Source: Acanthacorydalis orientalis (lineage: Eukaryota; Arthropoda; Insecta; Megaloptera; Corydalidae). Taken from it: 64,000 nucleotides of DNA. Of this stretch, positions 26,216-37,043 are shown one piece after another (the first letter of the stretch is position 1; the number at the start of each line of letters is the position of its first letter). Location of the stretch: positions 8,868,961 through 8,932,960 of the forward strand of contig CM068313.1 of NCBI GenBank assembly GCA_034766995.1. The letters are read 5' to 3'. The translations under genes were made by a program, and so were the position numbers. The notes beneath the pieces were generated by a model. The model searched no databases. It was given only the letters and a program-made list of their open reading frames with translations, and was not told where the DNA came from.

Positions 26216-28640
26216 GTTTTTTTACATGACTAGATACAAGTTTTTGGTCCGAAATCAGTTCTGTAAACATGTTTGACATCATTTATTCAGATAACGTGTT
26301 ATATATTTTAATGTTCTGGCAGATTGTCGAGACCCATTCATTGATGTCATTTGAATCTGGTTACACATAATGATGACCAATTCAAAATGATATCAGTTTG
26401 AAGGAATATGTGACAGTTTTTTGGAATTTTTAAAATGTAATGTTATTACCTTATAGTGCTGTCGTATTAAAATTAATTAAAAATTATTCCAGGTGAATAA
26501 ACATATTTGCAATACTTTCTCAACATTGCATCTTTTATAATTGATGGAAAATCATTACATTAACACTTTAGGTGTCACTGTTAACATTGACTTCACTCAT
26601 AACAGGATTTTAACTCTTTATATTTTGCATGAAGAATACTTAATTTAATATTATGTTGGTGCAAAAATAATTACGGTTTTTATCATTTTAAGTTTGATCA
26701 CGATTTTCTAGTTACCGATATTTTTGTTATAGTCATGTGGTACATCATTGTAAACAATGAAATTAGCACTACTGATTTCAGCTTAAGTCTAGTGTTTTCA
26801 TTCTTTAGTATTTTTGGATATAACCTCTTAAATCAGTCATGAAAAAAAAGTAAATTCGCGCAATTTTGTTGTATGGGTTCAAATTGGGACGTAGGGCAAA
26901 AGAAAAAATATTGTCAGGAAATTGAAAAAATGCATGAGAAGTTACATCGTTTACCAATTCTTCTTCATGACAACGCCCGACCACACGTATCACGACTTAA
27001 AAAAAATTAAATGAACTGGGTTATGAAATCTTATCTCTCCAACTCATTCTCCGGAGCTGTCTCCGACAGATCGTCATTTTTTAGACATTTGAGTAATTTC
27101 CTGCGAGAGAAAGTTTTCAAAGATCAAGCATCATCTCAAAGCGCTTTCGATAAATTCGTCAACTCTAGGACTCCAGAATTCTACCTTTTAGGAATAAACA
27201 AACTTGTTTCCCGTTGGGAGAAATATGCGCAGGCCAATGGTCTTTATTTTGATTAATAAATATAATTTTTAACTGATATATGCGTCTATACTCGATACGT
27301 AATAACCGCAATTATTTTTACACCAACCTTATATTATAATTACATATTTTTATACCTGTAATCCTGTCAATTGTGATTCCCTCTCTGAGACCTCTATAAA
27401 TAATTTTACGAAGTATGCTGTAAGAAAATTATATTTTATTAGAATTATTTTATTTATTTATTTTCAATGCTGTTTTGAATTTGAATTGAAAATTTGAAGA
27501 CGGAAATATTTTTATTTCTTCAGTACTGTATTGAATTCAGATGTCAGAAAGGAATGACTTTTTCTTCCCTGATACCAAATACCTTATGGATAGAGCGTTC
27601 AGTTCAAAGATGTCCTTTTCTTGAGTGTATGTACGACCACAACCGTTTTTAAGGGGATAATAATAACAGTACTGTTTCTTGTAGAATACTGGATTCACAC
27701 ACACTGTGCTGACTGTATTCACAGACAATGCATTCGGTCGTATGCGATGACGCTCGCTTATACACTGACTGACATTTTATATATCTTAAAACAATATCCC
27801 TTATCACGCTTTCAGCGTTTTGTTTAGTCTACAGAGCTGCCATTAATCAATCCACCGATCATCAATATATTCTTAATAAATACATTGATATTCAATTATT
27901 GATATCATTTAACATAAAATGTTAACTCTTTTATGAGAACATATATTCATAACTAACTTAATAAAAATGCCCAATAACTTAAATATTGTATCAGAATAAT
28001 ATGTCATACATTTGTGAATCATGTATTTAAATTTTGGAATTTAGTATGTGAAAAAAATCATGAAGTGATTATTAATTATTTACAAAAATATATTTATATT
28101 TTTAAAAAACTGTCTCTATATCGAACTGTAATTTAGTAAAAGAGGATTTATATACTCTCCAATCTTGTAAATCTGGATCAAATTCAAATATGTCCTTGTA
28201 GAAGAATGAATCGAGTTTCTTTTAAAAAAACATAAATATCTTATTAAATAATTATGTACTTATCAATGACTAATTGCGATAATGCGTGTATTTTTTTATT
28301 TAAGATTCATAAATGAATGGTAACCATTTTTAAAAATATAAGCAATGACTCAAAGAGAATTGTCTGTGTATCAAATTGTATACTAGTTAAATAGAATTAG
28401 TATTTGTTATTCTTGTAAATTTGAAATAGATTTAAAGACGTTCCTTTAAAAGACGCATACGTTTTTTAAAGAGTTTCTTATTGAATTAATATTAAAATAA
28501 TATACTAATGTACACACATACTAAACAATATTTATTTTGAATTATTTCAGCCAAAATATATTCAAAGGTTAAAAGCTATCAGAGCAACTTTAGAGTCTTC
28601 AGAATTTTTCAACTGTCATGAGGTAAGATAAAAAATTATC

Positions 28641-28686
<46 letters not shown>

Positions 28687-30014
28687 ATGTATGTGTGTAT
28701 GTATGTGTGTATGTATGTATGTATGTATGTAAGTATATATGTATTACTAAATATTATTAATAATAAATTTAAAAAAAACAAGTACTGAAATAGATTTCTG
28801 AGAAATGAATCAGTTAGTGTATATTATTCTTGATATTTTTAACATAAAAAATGAAACTGTGGTTAAACTCATTTTCATACATGAATTAATTCCCAAGACA
28901 TCGTAAACTATAGATTTTCTATATATTCATTTTAAAGATGATGGTGCCGCTGTCTTAATGTGTATAAAGTAAGACGAGAGACAATAAACAATAACTGAAG
29001 ATTTTAATAAATAAAATATTGTATTGTAAAACGAAAAAAATATAAATAAGTATTTTTTAGAATTAAATTCTTAACTCGTCTCATAAATCATAAAAAAAAT
29101 GTTTTGATTAAAAAAATTCAATGATTGTTTGATTGTTAATCGATTTGTAACATCGAAAATATTTAATAATTGATTATTTTTGATCGTTTTGATTATTGTT
29201 TGTGCGCAGTTCGATTGCGATGTTCTAATCCTCATTCTCAATCAGTTTTTCTGTACCTTAATAAATATTTTTTGCAAATTAATTCTCAGAGAGTGACTGA
29301 ACAGGTGTCTAAATACAAATAAACAACAATTAAAATGATTGAAAATCAATTATTGAACATATTTGATTTCAAAAAAAAATTGACGAGGTTTATGAAGACA
29401 GTGAAAATTTCGTTTTTGAAGCTAAATTTGTTTACATTGTTAAAATATTATTAAAAATAGACATATGTCTTTCCTGTCTACATTTCAATGAAAATACTAT
29501 TACGTTCGTAAATCTAGCATATACTTGTTTTAATTATAATTATTAATTTTTATACTTATGATTCCGTTAATACGCTGTCCTGTTAGTGAATTCGTCCTTT
29601 TGTATCATCAAACTGCTCTCCAATAGTAGTCTCGACCCTAATGATATTTTTAAGTAGATGTTAAAAGTTAATTTTAAAATCAAATTACGTTCTCTTTTTA
29701 TATACATTTTATGAGGTATGATTTATAATTTTAGCGAATAAAAGCCCATTTTGCTGTTTATTTTTATTTACTCGTTTAATATATTATTTACATATTTCTA
29801 GATCTTAAATCCAGAAATAGACACGCGTTATTTTATACCCGTAAATTATACTCAACATCCCATTAAAAAAACATGTAAAGAGAACTCAATTCGATTTTAT
29901 AATTAGTCAACACCGACTTGAAGACGACACTCATTCTAAAGTAATAGTAAAGAACAGACAGTTGATTCATGAAAACTAAGATCGACAAGACAACATATAC
30001 TTCTTACAATAATT

Positions 30015-30073
<59 letters not shown>

Positions 30074-30397
30074 GATCTCATAATTTGTCATTTTCAGGTG
30101 ATTGGAAGTTCACTTCTCTTCGTCCACGACAGAAACAATGCGAATGTCTGGTTAATAGATTTCGCAAAAACGTTAGTTCTTCCTGCTAATGTTCGCATCA
30201 ATCACAACAGTTTATGGAAAGTTGGAAATCATGAAGACGGATACCTTATCGGTATCGAGAATTTAATATCAATTTTCGAGACAATGCTGGAACAACAGCA
30301 GCAGAGAATCACACCGCCGGTTGTGACGACGACTAAACCGCCCGAGGATCAAGATGAATCGGTTCTTGATAATAATAAACAACCGTCAGGTGTATAA
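24519..30397 (+). CDS. IP3K: Inositol 1,4,5-trisphosphate 3-kinase, 3' five exons (5' end missing)
   Basis: Join 24519-24768, 24881-25011, 25811-26062, 28551-28622, 30098-30397 (1005 nt, 334 residues plus TAA). All introns are GT/AG and the phases agree. The enzyme phosphorylates Ins(1,4,5)P3 to Ins(1,3,4,5)P4 with ATP in the cytosol, ending the Ca2+-release signal. Visible in order: a calmodulin-binding-type amphipathic helix (residues 3-25, [15 protein letters not shown]), the family block [14 protein letters not shown] (27-40), the inositol-kinase motif PxxxDxKxG (P99, D103, K105, G107), the [17 protein letters not shown] block (159-175), SSLLFVHD (239-246) and the metal-binding IDF (D256). 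The family often has IDFGKT; this copy reads IDFAKT. A short Gln/Pro-rich tail ends the protein. The catalytic domain is complete, with no frameshift or stop. The variable N-terminal exon or exons were not found upstream. Confidence 0.95.
24881..25011 (+). CDS. IP3K: IP3 3-kinase exon 2 (PxxxDxKxG motif)
   Basis: Acceptor AATTCAG, donor AAAG|GTAAGA. It completes Ser84 and encodes to Lys127. It holds [19 protein letters not shown] followed by VRTYLEEEL, the signature of the inositol polyphosphate kinase family. D103 and K105 are the family's catalytic and ATP-side residues. The preceding intron is only 112 bp. Confidence 0.95.
25214..25264. repeat. (TA)n array in IP3 3-kinase intron 2
   Basis: Interrupted once by ACA. 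It is about 200 bp after the exon 2 donor. Confidence 0.95.
25811..26062 (+). CDS. IP3K: IP3 3-kinase exon 3 (IP3-binding insert and catalytic core)
   Basis: Acceptor TTTTTTACAG, donor CGTTG|GTGAGT; exactly 84 codons, phase 0 at both ends. It encodes [15 protein letters not shown], then [19 protein letters not shown] and FRIEGIKK, among the most conserved stretches of animal IP3 3-kinases. Its high CpG content stands out from the surrounding AT-rich DNA. Confidence 0.95.
26159..26213. repeat. (TA)n array in IP3 3-kinase intron 3
   Basis: About 55 bp pure TA, 96 bp past the exon 3 donor. Confidence 0.95.
26651..27331 (+). mobile_element. Mariner A3: 681-bp internally deleted copy in IP3 3-kinase intron 3
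   Basis: Starts TTATGTTGGTGCAAAAATAA and ends ACACCAACCTTA, with TA on both sides. It sits in the intron between coding exons 3 and 4, in the sense direction. The C-terminal part is still open (27011-27256: [20 protein letters not shown], then [17 protein letters not shown] and stop), but the catalytic domain is broken, so it is not a gene. Confidence 0.9.
28551..28622 (+). CDS. IP3K: IP3 3-kinase exon 4 (24 codons)
   Basis: A 72-bp exon too short to be found by ORF length. Acceptor TTATTTCAG, donor TGAG|GTAAGA, phase 0 at both ends. It encodes residues 212-235, [20 protein letters not shown] then NCHE, matching the family pattern RLKAIRxTLExSxFFxCHE. It restores continuity between exon 3 (GFPHAL) and exon 5 (VIGSSLLF). 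Confidence 0.94.
28643..28742. repeat. (TA)n plus (GTAT)n array just inside the intron 4 donor
   Basis: 33 bp TA starting 20 bp after the GT, then GTGT/GTAT tetranucleotides. Confidence 0.95.
28846..29440. repeat. FB repeats, two overlapping or nested copies in IP3 3-kinase intron 4
   Basis: A compact copy (AACTGTGGTTAAACTCATTT to about 29000, with right arm motif AAAGATGATGGTGCCGCTGT) is followed by another with both arms: TCGTCTCATAAATCATAAAA, TTGATTATTGTTTGTGCGCA, then AATCAATTATTGAACATATT and GACAGTGAAAATTTCG. Confidence 0.6.
30017..30070. repeat. (TA)n array just inside the intron 4 acceptor
   Basis: About 54 bp ending 27 bp before the exon. It is self-complementary to the array at the donor side. 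Confidence 0.95.
30098..30397 (+). CDS. IP3K: IP3 3-kinase terminal coding exon
   Basis: Acceptor ATTTTCAG, then GTG ATT GGA to TAA. It encodes [20 protein letters not shown] (metal ligand D256), the [14 protein letters not shown] block and the closing helix. After the catalytic domain a 34-residue tail follows, with QQQQ, two TT-rich PP segments and an acidic run; it looks disordered. The (TA)n array at 30017-30070 ends 27 bases before the exon, inside the polypyrimidine and branch-point zone. Confidence 0.94.
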   Translation: MIGSSLLFVHDRNNANVWLIDFAKTLVLPANVRINHNSLWKVGNHEDGYLIGIENLISIFETMLEQQQQRITPPVVTTTKPPEDQDESVLDNNKQPSGV

Positions 30398-30445
30398 ATT
30401 CAAATCGAAAATTTAAAAATTACCGATATTAGAGATATAAATAAC

Positions 30446-30446
30446 C

Positions 30447-30527
<81 letters not shown>

Positions 30528-31214
30528 ATTGTTAAAAATATTTGTTTGAATAAGTGCAGTTTGTTGAAATGCAATGGTAGATGGCAGCGTTGTACATTGA
30601 AATGTTAATATGGCGAGAAAACAAAAAAAACAAAAAAATCATACATTAAAACTGTCAAAACAGTCCAATAAATCTATTAACATCGTGTCTATTTTTAAAT
30701 TATAAATAGAAATGTGTTTTATTTTATTTTGTTTTCTTTTAACGTACATCTTGATTGTAAATGTATTGTCAGCCATTCGATTTGATTGTTGAAAGAGTGA
30801 TCCAAATAATATAAAATAGTTTGTAATTCGCGCATAGAAACAATCGACTGTGAATTATTATAACTCAGTAAACTATTTTCAAGCATTGTTTAGTCATAAA
30901 ATGTGGAAAATGATTGTTTATTATAAGATATAATTGTTCCTAATTGATATTTGTTGAAATTATTGTTTTATTTTCAAATAATTTGTTTACATGCTTCAAA
31001 TCTATTTTAAAAAAAATTATAAGAAGGATGTAAGGTTATGTACAGTCAGTTTTTAAAATAGTTTTATATGCTTTTAATGAAAGTGTTGTTCATAAGTAAA
31101 TGATATTCAAATTACGATTTTTTAGTACATGTCAAATAAAAATACATGTTTAAAAATAATTCAAAACTAAATGAAGTAAAGGTAATTAAATCTGTAATTT
31201 GCTATTATACATAC

Positions 31215-31265
<51 letters not shown>

Positions 31266-31300
31266 ATATATATATATAATATATATATTATATATATAAT

Positions 31301-31334
<34 letters not shown>

Positions 31335-32085
31335 ATATGTATTAATGTGTGTGTGTGTGTGTTTTGATTGTAGTATAAATTGTATGTGTTAAGTTTTGCT
31401 GTTCAATGTTATTTCATTTACTTTTAGTTTGTTTATAAAAATATAATCAATAAGTGAACTGTTGTTAGGTATATTTATTGGTAGTTTAGTATTTCAAGAT
31501 CCTAATAATTACATAATATACTTTATAGGTTATACAATGTGTATCTAAATCAGTTCTATAACACTTATGTAATAATATATAGCATTCATAAAATTTGTAT
31601 GTACTCCATTTCTGTCATTCTGCTCAAGTACTGCCAAGATTAAATATATTTCTTTCATTGATAAGACTTGGTATGTTATCTTCTAATATATAAATTAAAA
31701 CAAAAATAAAATATATTTAGATATTATATATAGTATTTTTTCACATTCAAATATTAGGAAAATGAAATACTGAACTCTAACCTGCATATAATTTAGATCT
31801 TTGTAATATATTTAAAATAACACCTGTACACATATTTATTTTCTATTTCCCACCGATGGTGTATCTGTTATTATTTATTATTTTTCTAATTCTCCGTTTG
31901 TTATTTTTATTCTTATATGATATACTTTTGTACCCCAAAACAATAACCTTATATGCTATTCGAAGATCATTAAATCTGATTACAAGTATTAACATATTCT
32001 TTCAAATATATAAACGTATTCAATGCAATTATTTACTGATTTTTGTCTGTACCTTGACAATGTCATTTTTATAATACTATTTCAT

Positions 32086-32153
<68 letters not shown>

Positions 32154-32444
32154 ATATATATAAAGGTGCTTTTTAATTTAAATATATATATTTTGTCTCC
32201 TTGTAAATATGTGCTTTGCAAATATATATATTTCGTATTGTAAAAATGACAGATATATAAGTAGTCTTATTTATATGTTGTTTTATATCTATTTATAAGA
32301 ATTATCGTTAATTTAGAAATTAAAAATAATTCATGTCATCATTCATAACTTGTATATATATATAATTGTATCCATGCAAAATATATAATGTAATTGTAAA
32401 CAATAGTGTATGTTTATTATATTTATAAAAGCAGCATATATGCA

Positions 32445-32482
<38 letters not shown>
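30446..32482. repeat. TA arrays in the presumed IP3 3-kinase 3' region
   Basis: Arrays at 30446-30523, 31217-31337 (a mosaic of TATATA and ATAATATA), 32089-32161 and 32443-32482. If transcribed they would form strong hairpins in the 3' UTR. Confidence 0.9.
30667..30672 (+). promoter_or_regulatory. Candidate polyadenylation signal AATAAA for IP3 3-kinase
   Basis: The hexamer lies 270 bases after the stop codon and is followed within 20-30 bases by the GT/T-rich CATCGTGTCTATTTTT. In such AT-rich DNA AATAAA is common by chance, so this is only the best-placed proximal candidate. Confidence 0.3.
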
Positions 32483-32483
<1 letters not shown>

Positions 32484-33180
32484 TTATATTTCTAGCAAAT
32501 AAACTTTGCGCTTAATATGATTTTAAAATGGTGTTTTATTTTATTGTTGGTTCTTTTATACTAACTGAATTTTAGATAAGTGAGTTCTTATATTCTCTGA
32601 GAGGAAACATTTGAAAAATAAGTTTATTGATTATTTCTTATTTTAAAAAAATATACAGAAAAATATCAAAGTTTGGTATAATATTATAATTTTATATGCA
32701 AAAAACATTATTACATTTTCATAATTATAAAAGTTTTTTTTAGACAACCTAATAAGTTTCTCAAAAAGGCTATTTACCTTCTGAATCCGTCATTGAAAAT
32801 AAACTTAGTTATTTTTAAATATGTAAAGAAACACATTTGTTATTATTGTTATAGTATTGTTTTGAATTTGTAATGAAAGTAAGATATAATTTTATTAAAT
32901 GACTTTTGTCTTTTCAGAAATGTTACATTTGCTGTGGTCATATATGTATTGAAATTGTGGACACGATCTCATTATTCATCAGAATCAAATTCGCAAAATA
33001 AAAAAGGTAATATTCTATTATTTTTTCTAGCAGTGCTTTTTTATCATTGTCAGATAATAATTAAATTTTTAAATTAATATAAATTAAATAAACTTTGTTA
33101 TACTTTCCCTTTTTCCAATTGATTGGATATGAAATACTTTCATAAACTTAAGTTTAAGTATGCATGTATGTATGTGTGTA

Positions 33181-33230
<50 letters not shown>
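33181..33230. repeat. (TA)n array
   Basis: Preceded by GTATGTATGTGTGTA units. Confidence 0.95.
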
Positions 33231-33231
<1 letters not shown>

Positions 33232-33546
33232 CATGAAGCAAAAAGGAGTAATCTCTCATGCTAGAGGCTTTCAATTCATTTTTTATTTCATATTTTGATC
33301 AATCAATTTTATTTTTTCTGAAGTGAAGAACATGAAAATGAATAGACCATTTAAGCCAGGAATTCTTTTTTATTTACGCGATAATGTACTGAAATAGTAC
33401 GTTCGGTATATAAAAATCATTGTTCTAAAATATATAGGTTATGTACAAAGTAATATTCATAAAACTAATTTAAAATATCTTTTGAGTGACGTTTTATAAA
33501 TAATAAGATTGATATTGTTAAAACTTTATTTTCTTACAGTATAGTT

Positions 33547-33722
33547 TTAGCACTGTAGCTAAACTGATTTTTATAAATTAATTTTTCGTTCCCCGCACAC
33601 ACCACAGAAATATTCAGTAAATGATCAATCGGTAATTATTTACTGAATATTTTTAATCAAATGAAAAGTGTGTAGAGAGTGTGGACGAGTGAATAATTTA
33701 TATGCAAGAAAAACAGTAATTT
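33547..33722. repeat. FB repeat, short palindromic version (about 175 bp)
   Basis: CACTGTAGCTAAACTGATTT to GAGTGAATAATTTATATGC. The two arms meet at ATTCAGTAAATGATCAATCG / GTAATTATTTACTGAATATT, so the inner half of the family is missing, giving a tight hairpin. Confidence 0.7.
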
Positions 33723-34309
33723 ATGAAAATAATAATTCAAATTAAAAACAATTTTAAACAAATAAAAAATACGGTTAAATATCTTATATTTTTATAGAGA
33801 AATATTATTAGAAATACAATCAATAATTTTGTGTACTTTTCATGTTATTTTACAGTTCAATTCTTTTTGTAGATTGTAATCATGCATAAATATACGACAT
33901 AATTAAAATTATACGCTTGTTTAACCTGAATATTGGGATAAGCTGGTGACAGTGGTTTCCTTGGAAAAAAATCAGCTGTTACCAATTCACCATTTACTTA
34001 CTACTAACGTGTTTATATACCTACAGATCTATTATTACATTATTTTGTTTCAATATTCATCATTGAGGGATTAATATTGTATTTTATTAACCGTTTCGGT
34101 ACTTAATCCATCTTCTGATAGTTTGATACTGAATTTTTAAAGGAACAGTTTAAATATTAGTAGCTATTATTTTTTTTAAGCTACGAAATTTTATAACGAA
34201 TCATATATTCTATAAAAGTGCATATTATGTTAGGGAAACTAAGCACAAAATCCAAACATAAGTCGAATCAATTTAGACGATCAATAATTCTTCTAGTTGA
34301 GACGCCGAA

Positions 34310-34605
34310 TCATAAATTTTGAAATGAAGGAATTATTATTTTTCAAAAACGAGTGTTTAACTCATCGTACAAACCACATTTATTTGATTGTTGCTTGTGG
34401 CTATTACGACGATGTTTCTCTCATCCTCAGAGAATGAAGGCATAGGAAAATCTGATTATTAGATTTTTCTGCATCTTGGAGCTCAGAGGATAAGGTCGTC
34501 ATCAAAATACGCATTAGCAGTAATGAAAATGATCAGTAATCAATAAATATTTTGTGGGTTATGAGGTAAATGAAAAATTCATTTGTGAAGTAGTAGTGAC
34601 TCAAA
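34310..34605. repeat. FB repeat, near full palindrome
   Basis: Left arm TTTAACTCATCGTACAAACC, TTGATTGTTGCTTGTGGCTA, CTCATCCTCAGAGAATGAAG; centre GGAAAATCTGATTATTAGAT; right arm TCAGAGGATAAGGTCGTCAT, AATCAATAAATATTTTGTGG, GAAAAATTCATTTGTGAAG. Confidence 0.75.
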
Positions 34606-34649
34606 CAATAATTAAACAATTACTGATGTTTGTATTACAATGTTTTTTT

Positions 34650-34862
34650 TTTGACATTGTGGCTAATTCAGGTTCACAGATTAATTTTTTTACTCCCTCA
34701 CAAAATACAAGAATAATCTTTTTGTATCTTAGTCATCTGACGATAGTGTCTTGGTAATAAGCAAAAATTAAAATAATCAATAATTATAGATGTTTATAAC
34801 AGAAAAAAAATTATTTGTGGAGTTAAAAATTGATTTGTGAAAGTGAGTACTGTATTTTTTCC
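34650..34862. repeat. FB repeat, second copy next to the previous one
   Basis: Tip GACATTGTGGCTAATTCAGG, TTACTCCCTCACAAAATACA, inner TCATCTGACGATAGTGTC, right arm AATAATCAATAATTATAGAT and ATTGATTTGTGAAAGTGAG. Confidence 0.65.
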
Positions 34863-34869
34863 TAAAAAA

Positions 34870-35058
34870 TACACCTTCAAAATTTCGTAAATAAATATCT
34901 TTAGTATAATTTATAAAATAACTGTCATTAAAACTAAAAGTTATACAGAATATGCAGATAAATAAAATTAAAGCAAATATTTCCAATATCACTTTTATTA
35001 CAAATAACTAAAAATATAACAATAAGTGATATAAGTTAAATAGTTAACAAATTGATTT

Positions 35059-35097
<39 letters not shown>

Positions 35098-37043
35098 TAT
35101 TATTTGTACTGAAACTAATATATTTAGGAACACTAATAAATATTTTTATATCATATAATAAGTAATGGAATTACTATTCTTCAATAATGAAACAATTCAT
35201 TTCACAGATAGAATTTATATATTACAAATATTTCATTAATTTCCAGGTTAGCCAAATTGAAAACTCGTTAATAATTAGTTAGAAAAATTTGTGATTTTAT
35301 ATTTGCGTGGATTTAATTAAACTAGTATGTGACTCATTGTGGTTCGTTGCTCATACTTATATGCAGTGTGATTGAAATAAATAATAGTTTGCCAATACAA
35401 TTGATAATATGATTTTGGTATATTTACAATAATATTGAATGTATTAAAACTGCTTTATTTATATTAAATTGTGGTATTTGTTATTGTTTATAAGTTTTTT
35501 TTTTATTAAACTGGAAAATAAAACATAAGGATATAACAAAATTTTATTATTTTTGGTGTTATTAGTTGCCAGTTTAATAAAAACAAATTACGTACTTGAA
35601 AGAAGAGTGACACCATTAAAAAATTGTAATATTCTCTGAAAAGACTTAAATTTTTTATAATATTATTTAATCTGCATTTTTAAATTTTATCTTTCACTTT
35701 TATTTAAAATTAATATTAGAAAAATTTGATGTAAATCTTCTTCTGTTCAAGTATACCAATGTTTTGAAAGATTTGGAGTGTTAAGTAGTACAAAATAATT
35801 ATCATTTTTGAGTTGAGTTACTTTTACGCCAACTAAACAATATAATTTAAATAAATATAAATTATTCATCAAACATTTTAATAGCAAAAAAACAACGTTT
35901 CAGGTCTGTAAAAAAATGTTTCTAATACTTATTTTTTGTGTTAAGAAAATCTTGAAAATAAATATTTTAAACCAACTAATAATCGTCTAAGTAACCAAAA
36001 ATCAGTAATAATTCCTATCTTTGATATTAATTATGAAAAAAGGATATTTATTTCAAACTATATAATATGAATATTTTTTTACCGTGGAATTTGAGATATT
36101 TATGAGTTTTATTTGAAGCATGTATTTAAAAAATCTACGTACTTTTTAAATATTTAATAATGATTTATTTCTAAGTGAAGTATTTTTTTATTAAATAAGT
36201 ATTTTTATAAATCTCGTTTACATTAAATTTCAACATTTCTTATACCCAACATTTGGATTTTTAAATGTTATAATAGACTATCGCACATCTATATCACACA
36301 CAATAATTTGAACAAATGTTACAGATATAATAAAATATTGTTTATTTTACTATTCAATGATTAAAAAATTTTTTTTTGTATTTATTCATAAAAGGTAAAA
36401 ATTCTTCACATAAAAAGTGAAAAATAGAATTCACATAAATAAAATTTATTATAAAACTGAAATCTACGTATCAGTATCATTTTAAATCAAATTATTTGGT
36501 AAAAAATGATTTAAAATTTAACGAGATTTAGAAAAATAACGCCTATATTAATTAATATAGTCTTTTAACCTCCACTATTTGTGTATTTATTTATTCATAA
36601 AAATACTGAAAGATCGTTTCTCGTCTTGTCTGATTTTTTTTGTATTCATTATAGAAACAATTGCAAAATCTTGATATTAAAATTGTCTTTTAAAATCTTG
36701 ATTTTAAAATCTTTCACATGAAGATAAAAATTGTTAAAGGAGACGATAACCGTTTATATATATTTTCCACGACTACTAGTGTAATATATTCTATTGAATA
36801 CTAAATTTATTCTACCTAAACAATTAATATAACAATTAAAAATAAATAACATACCGTATAAAATATCACTATTATTGGTAAAATTACCAAAAAAAAAATA
36901 TACTTGCGTAATAATAAACCGTATAAGTGGTATACTTTGTTCAAAAATTAATCTAAGGCACGTTTGATTGGTCGATAATTGATAAACATTTCCAAAAAAA
37001 GTGTAAAAAAAGTTGCTATATCACATATAATAGATATGTTCTA
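34870..37043. other. Convergent intergenic and 3' region, very AT-rich
   Basis: No open reading frame with coding character and no recognised transposon end was seen. It holds a TA array at 35062-35100 and probably the 3' UTR of the K2P gene in its right part. Confidence 0.4.
36586..36595 (-). promoter_or_regulatory. Candidate polyadenylation signals (overlapping AATAAATAAA) for the K2P gene
   Basis: On the minus strand two overlapping AATAAA hexamers occur about 450 bases past the stop. Another AATAAA is at 36806-36811. Chance occurrence is high in this base composition. Confidence 0.25.

Larger units (their letters stand above)
30398..33540 (+). other. Probable 3' UTR and downstream region of the IP3 3-kinase gene
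   Basis: This 3.1-kb stretch contains no mariner or FB repeat, only TA arrays at 30446-30523, 31217-31337, 32089-32161, 32443-32482 and 33181-33230. Candidate polyadenylation hexamers are at 30667 and near 31135 and 32499. A TGTAAATA sequence near 32201 would fit a Pumilio-type 3' UTR site. Which hexamer is used is not visible from sequence. Confidence 0.35.

Noticed and set aside
27011..27256. 81-codon open frame ending [14 protein letters not shown]
   Set aside because: It is the C-terminal remnant of mariner A3, not a host gene; the catalytic core is deleted.
32928..33007. Exon-like segment after TCTTTTCAG and before GTAATATT
   Set aside because: All frames have early stops or no family match, and it lies beyond the IP3 3-kinase stop. 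At most an untranslated exon.
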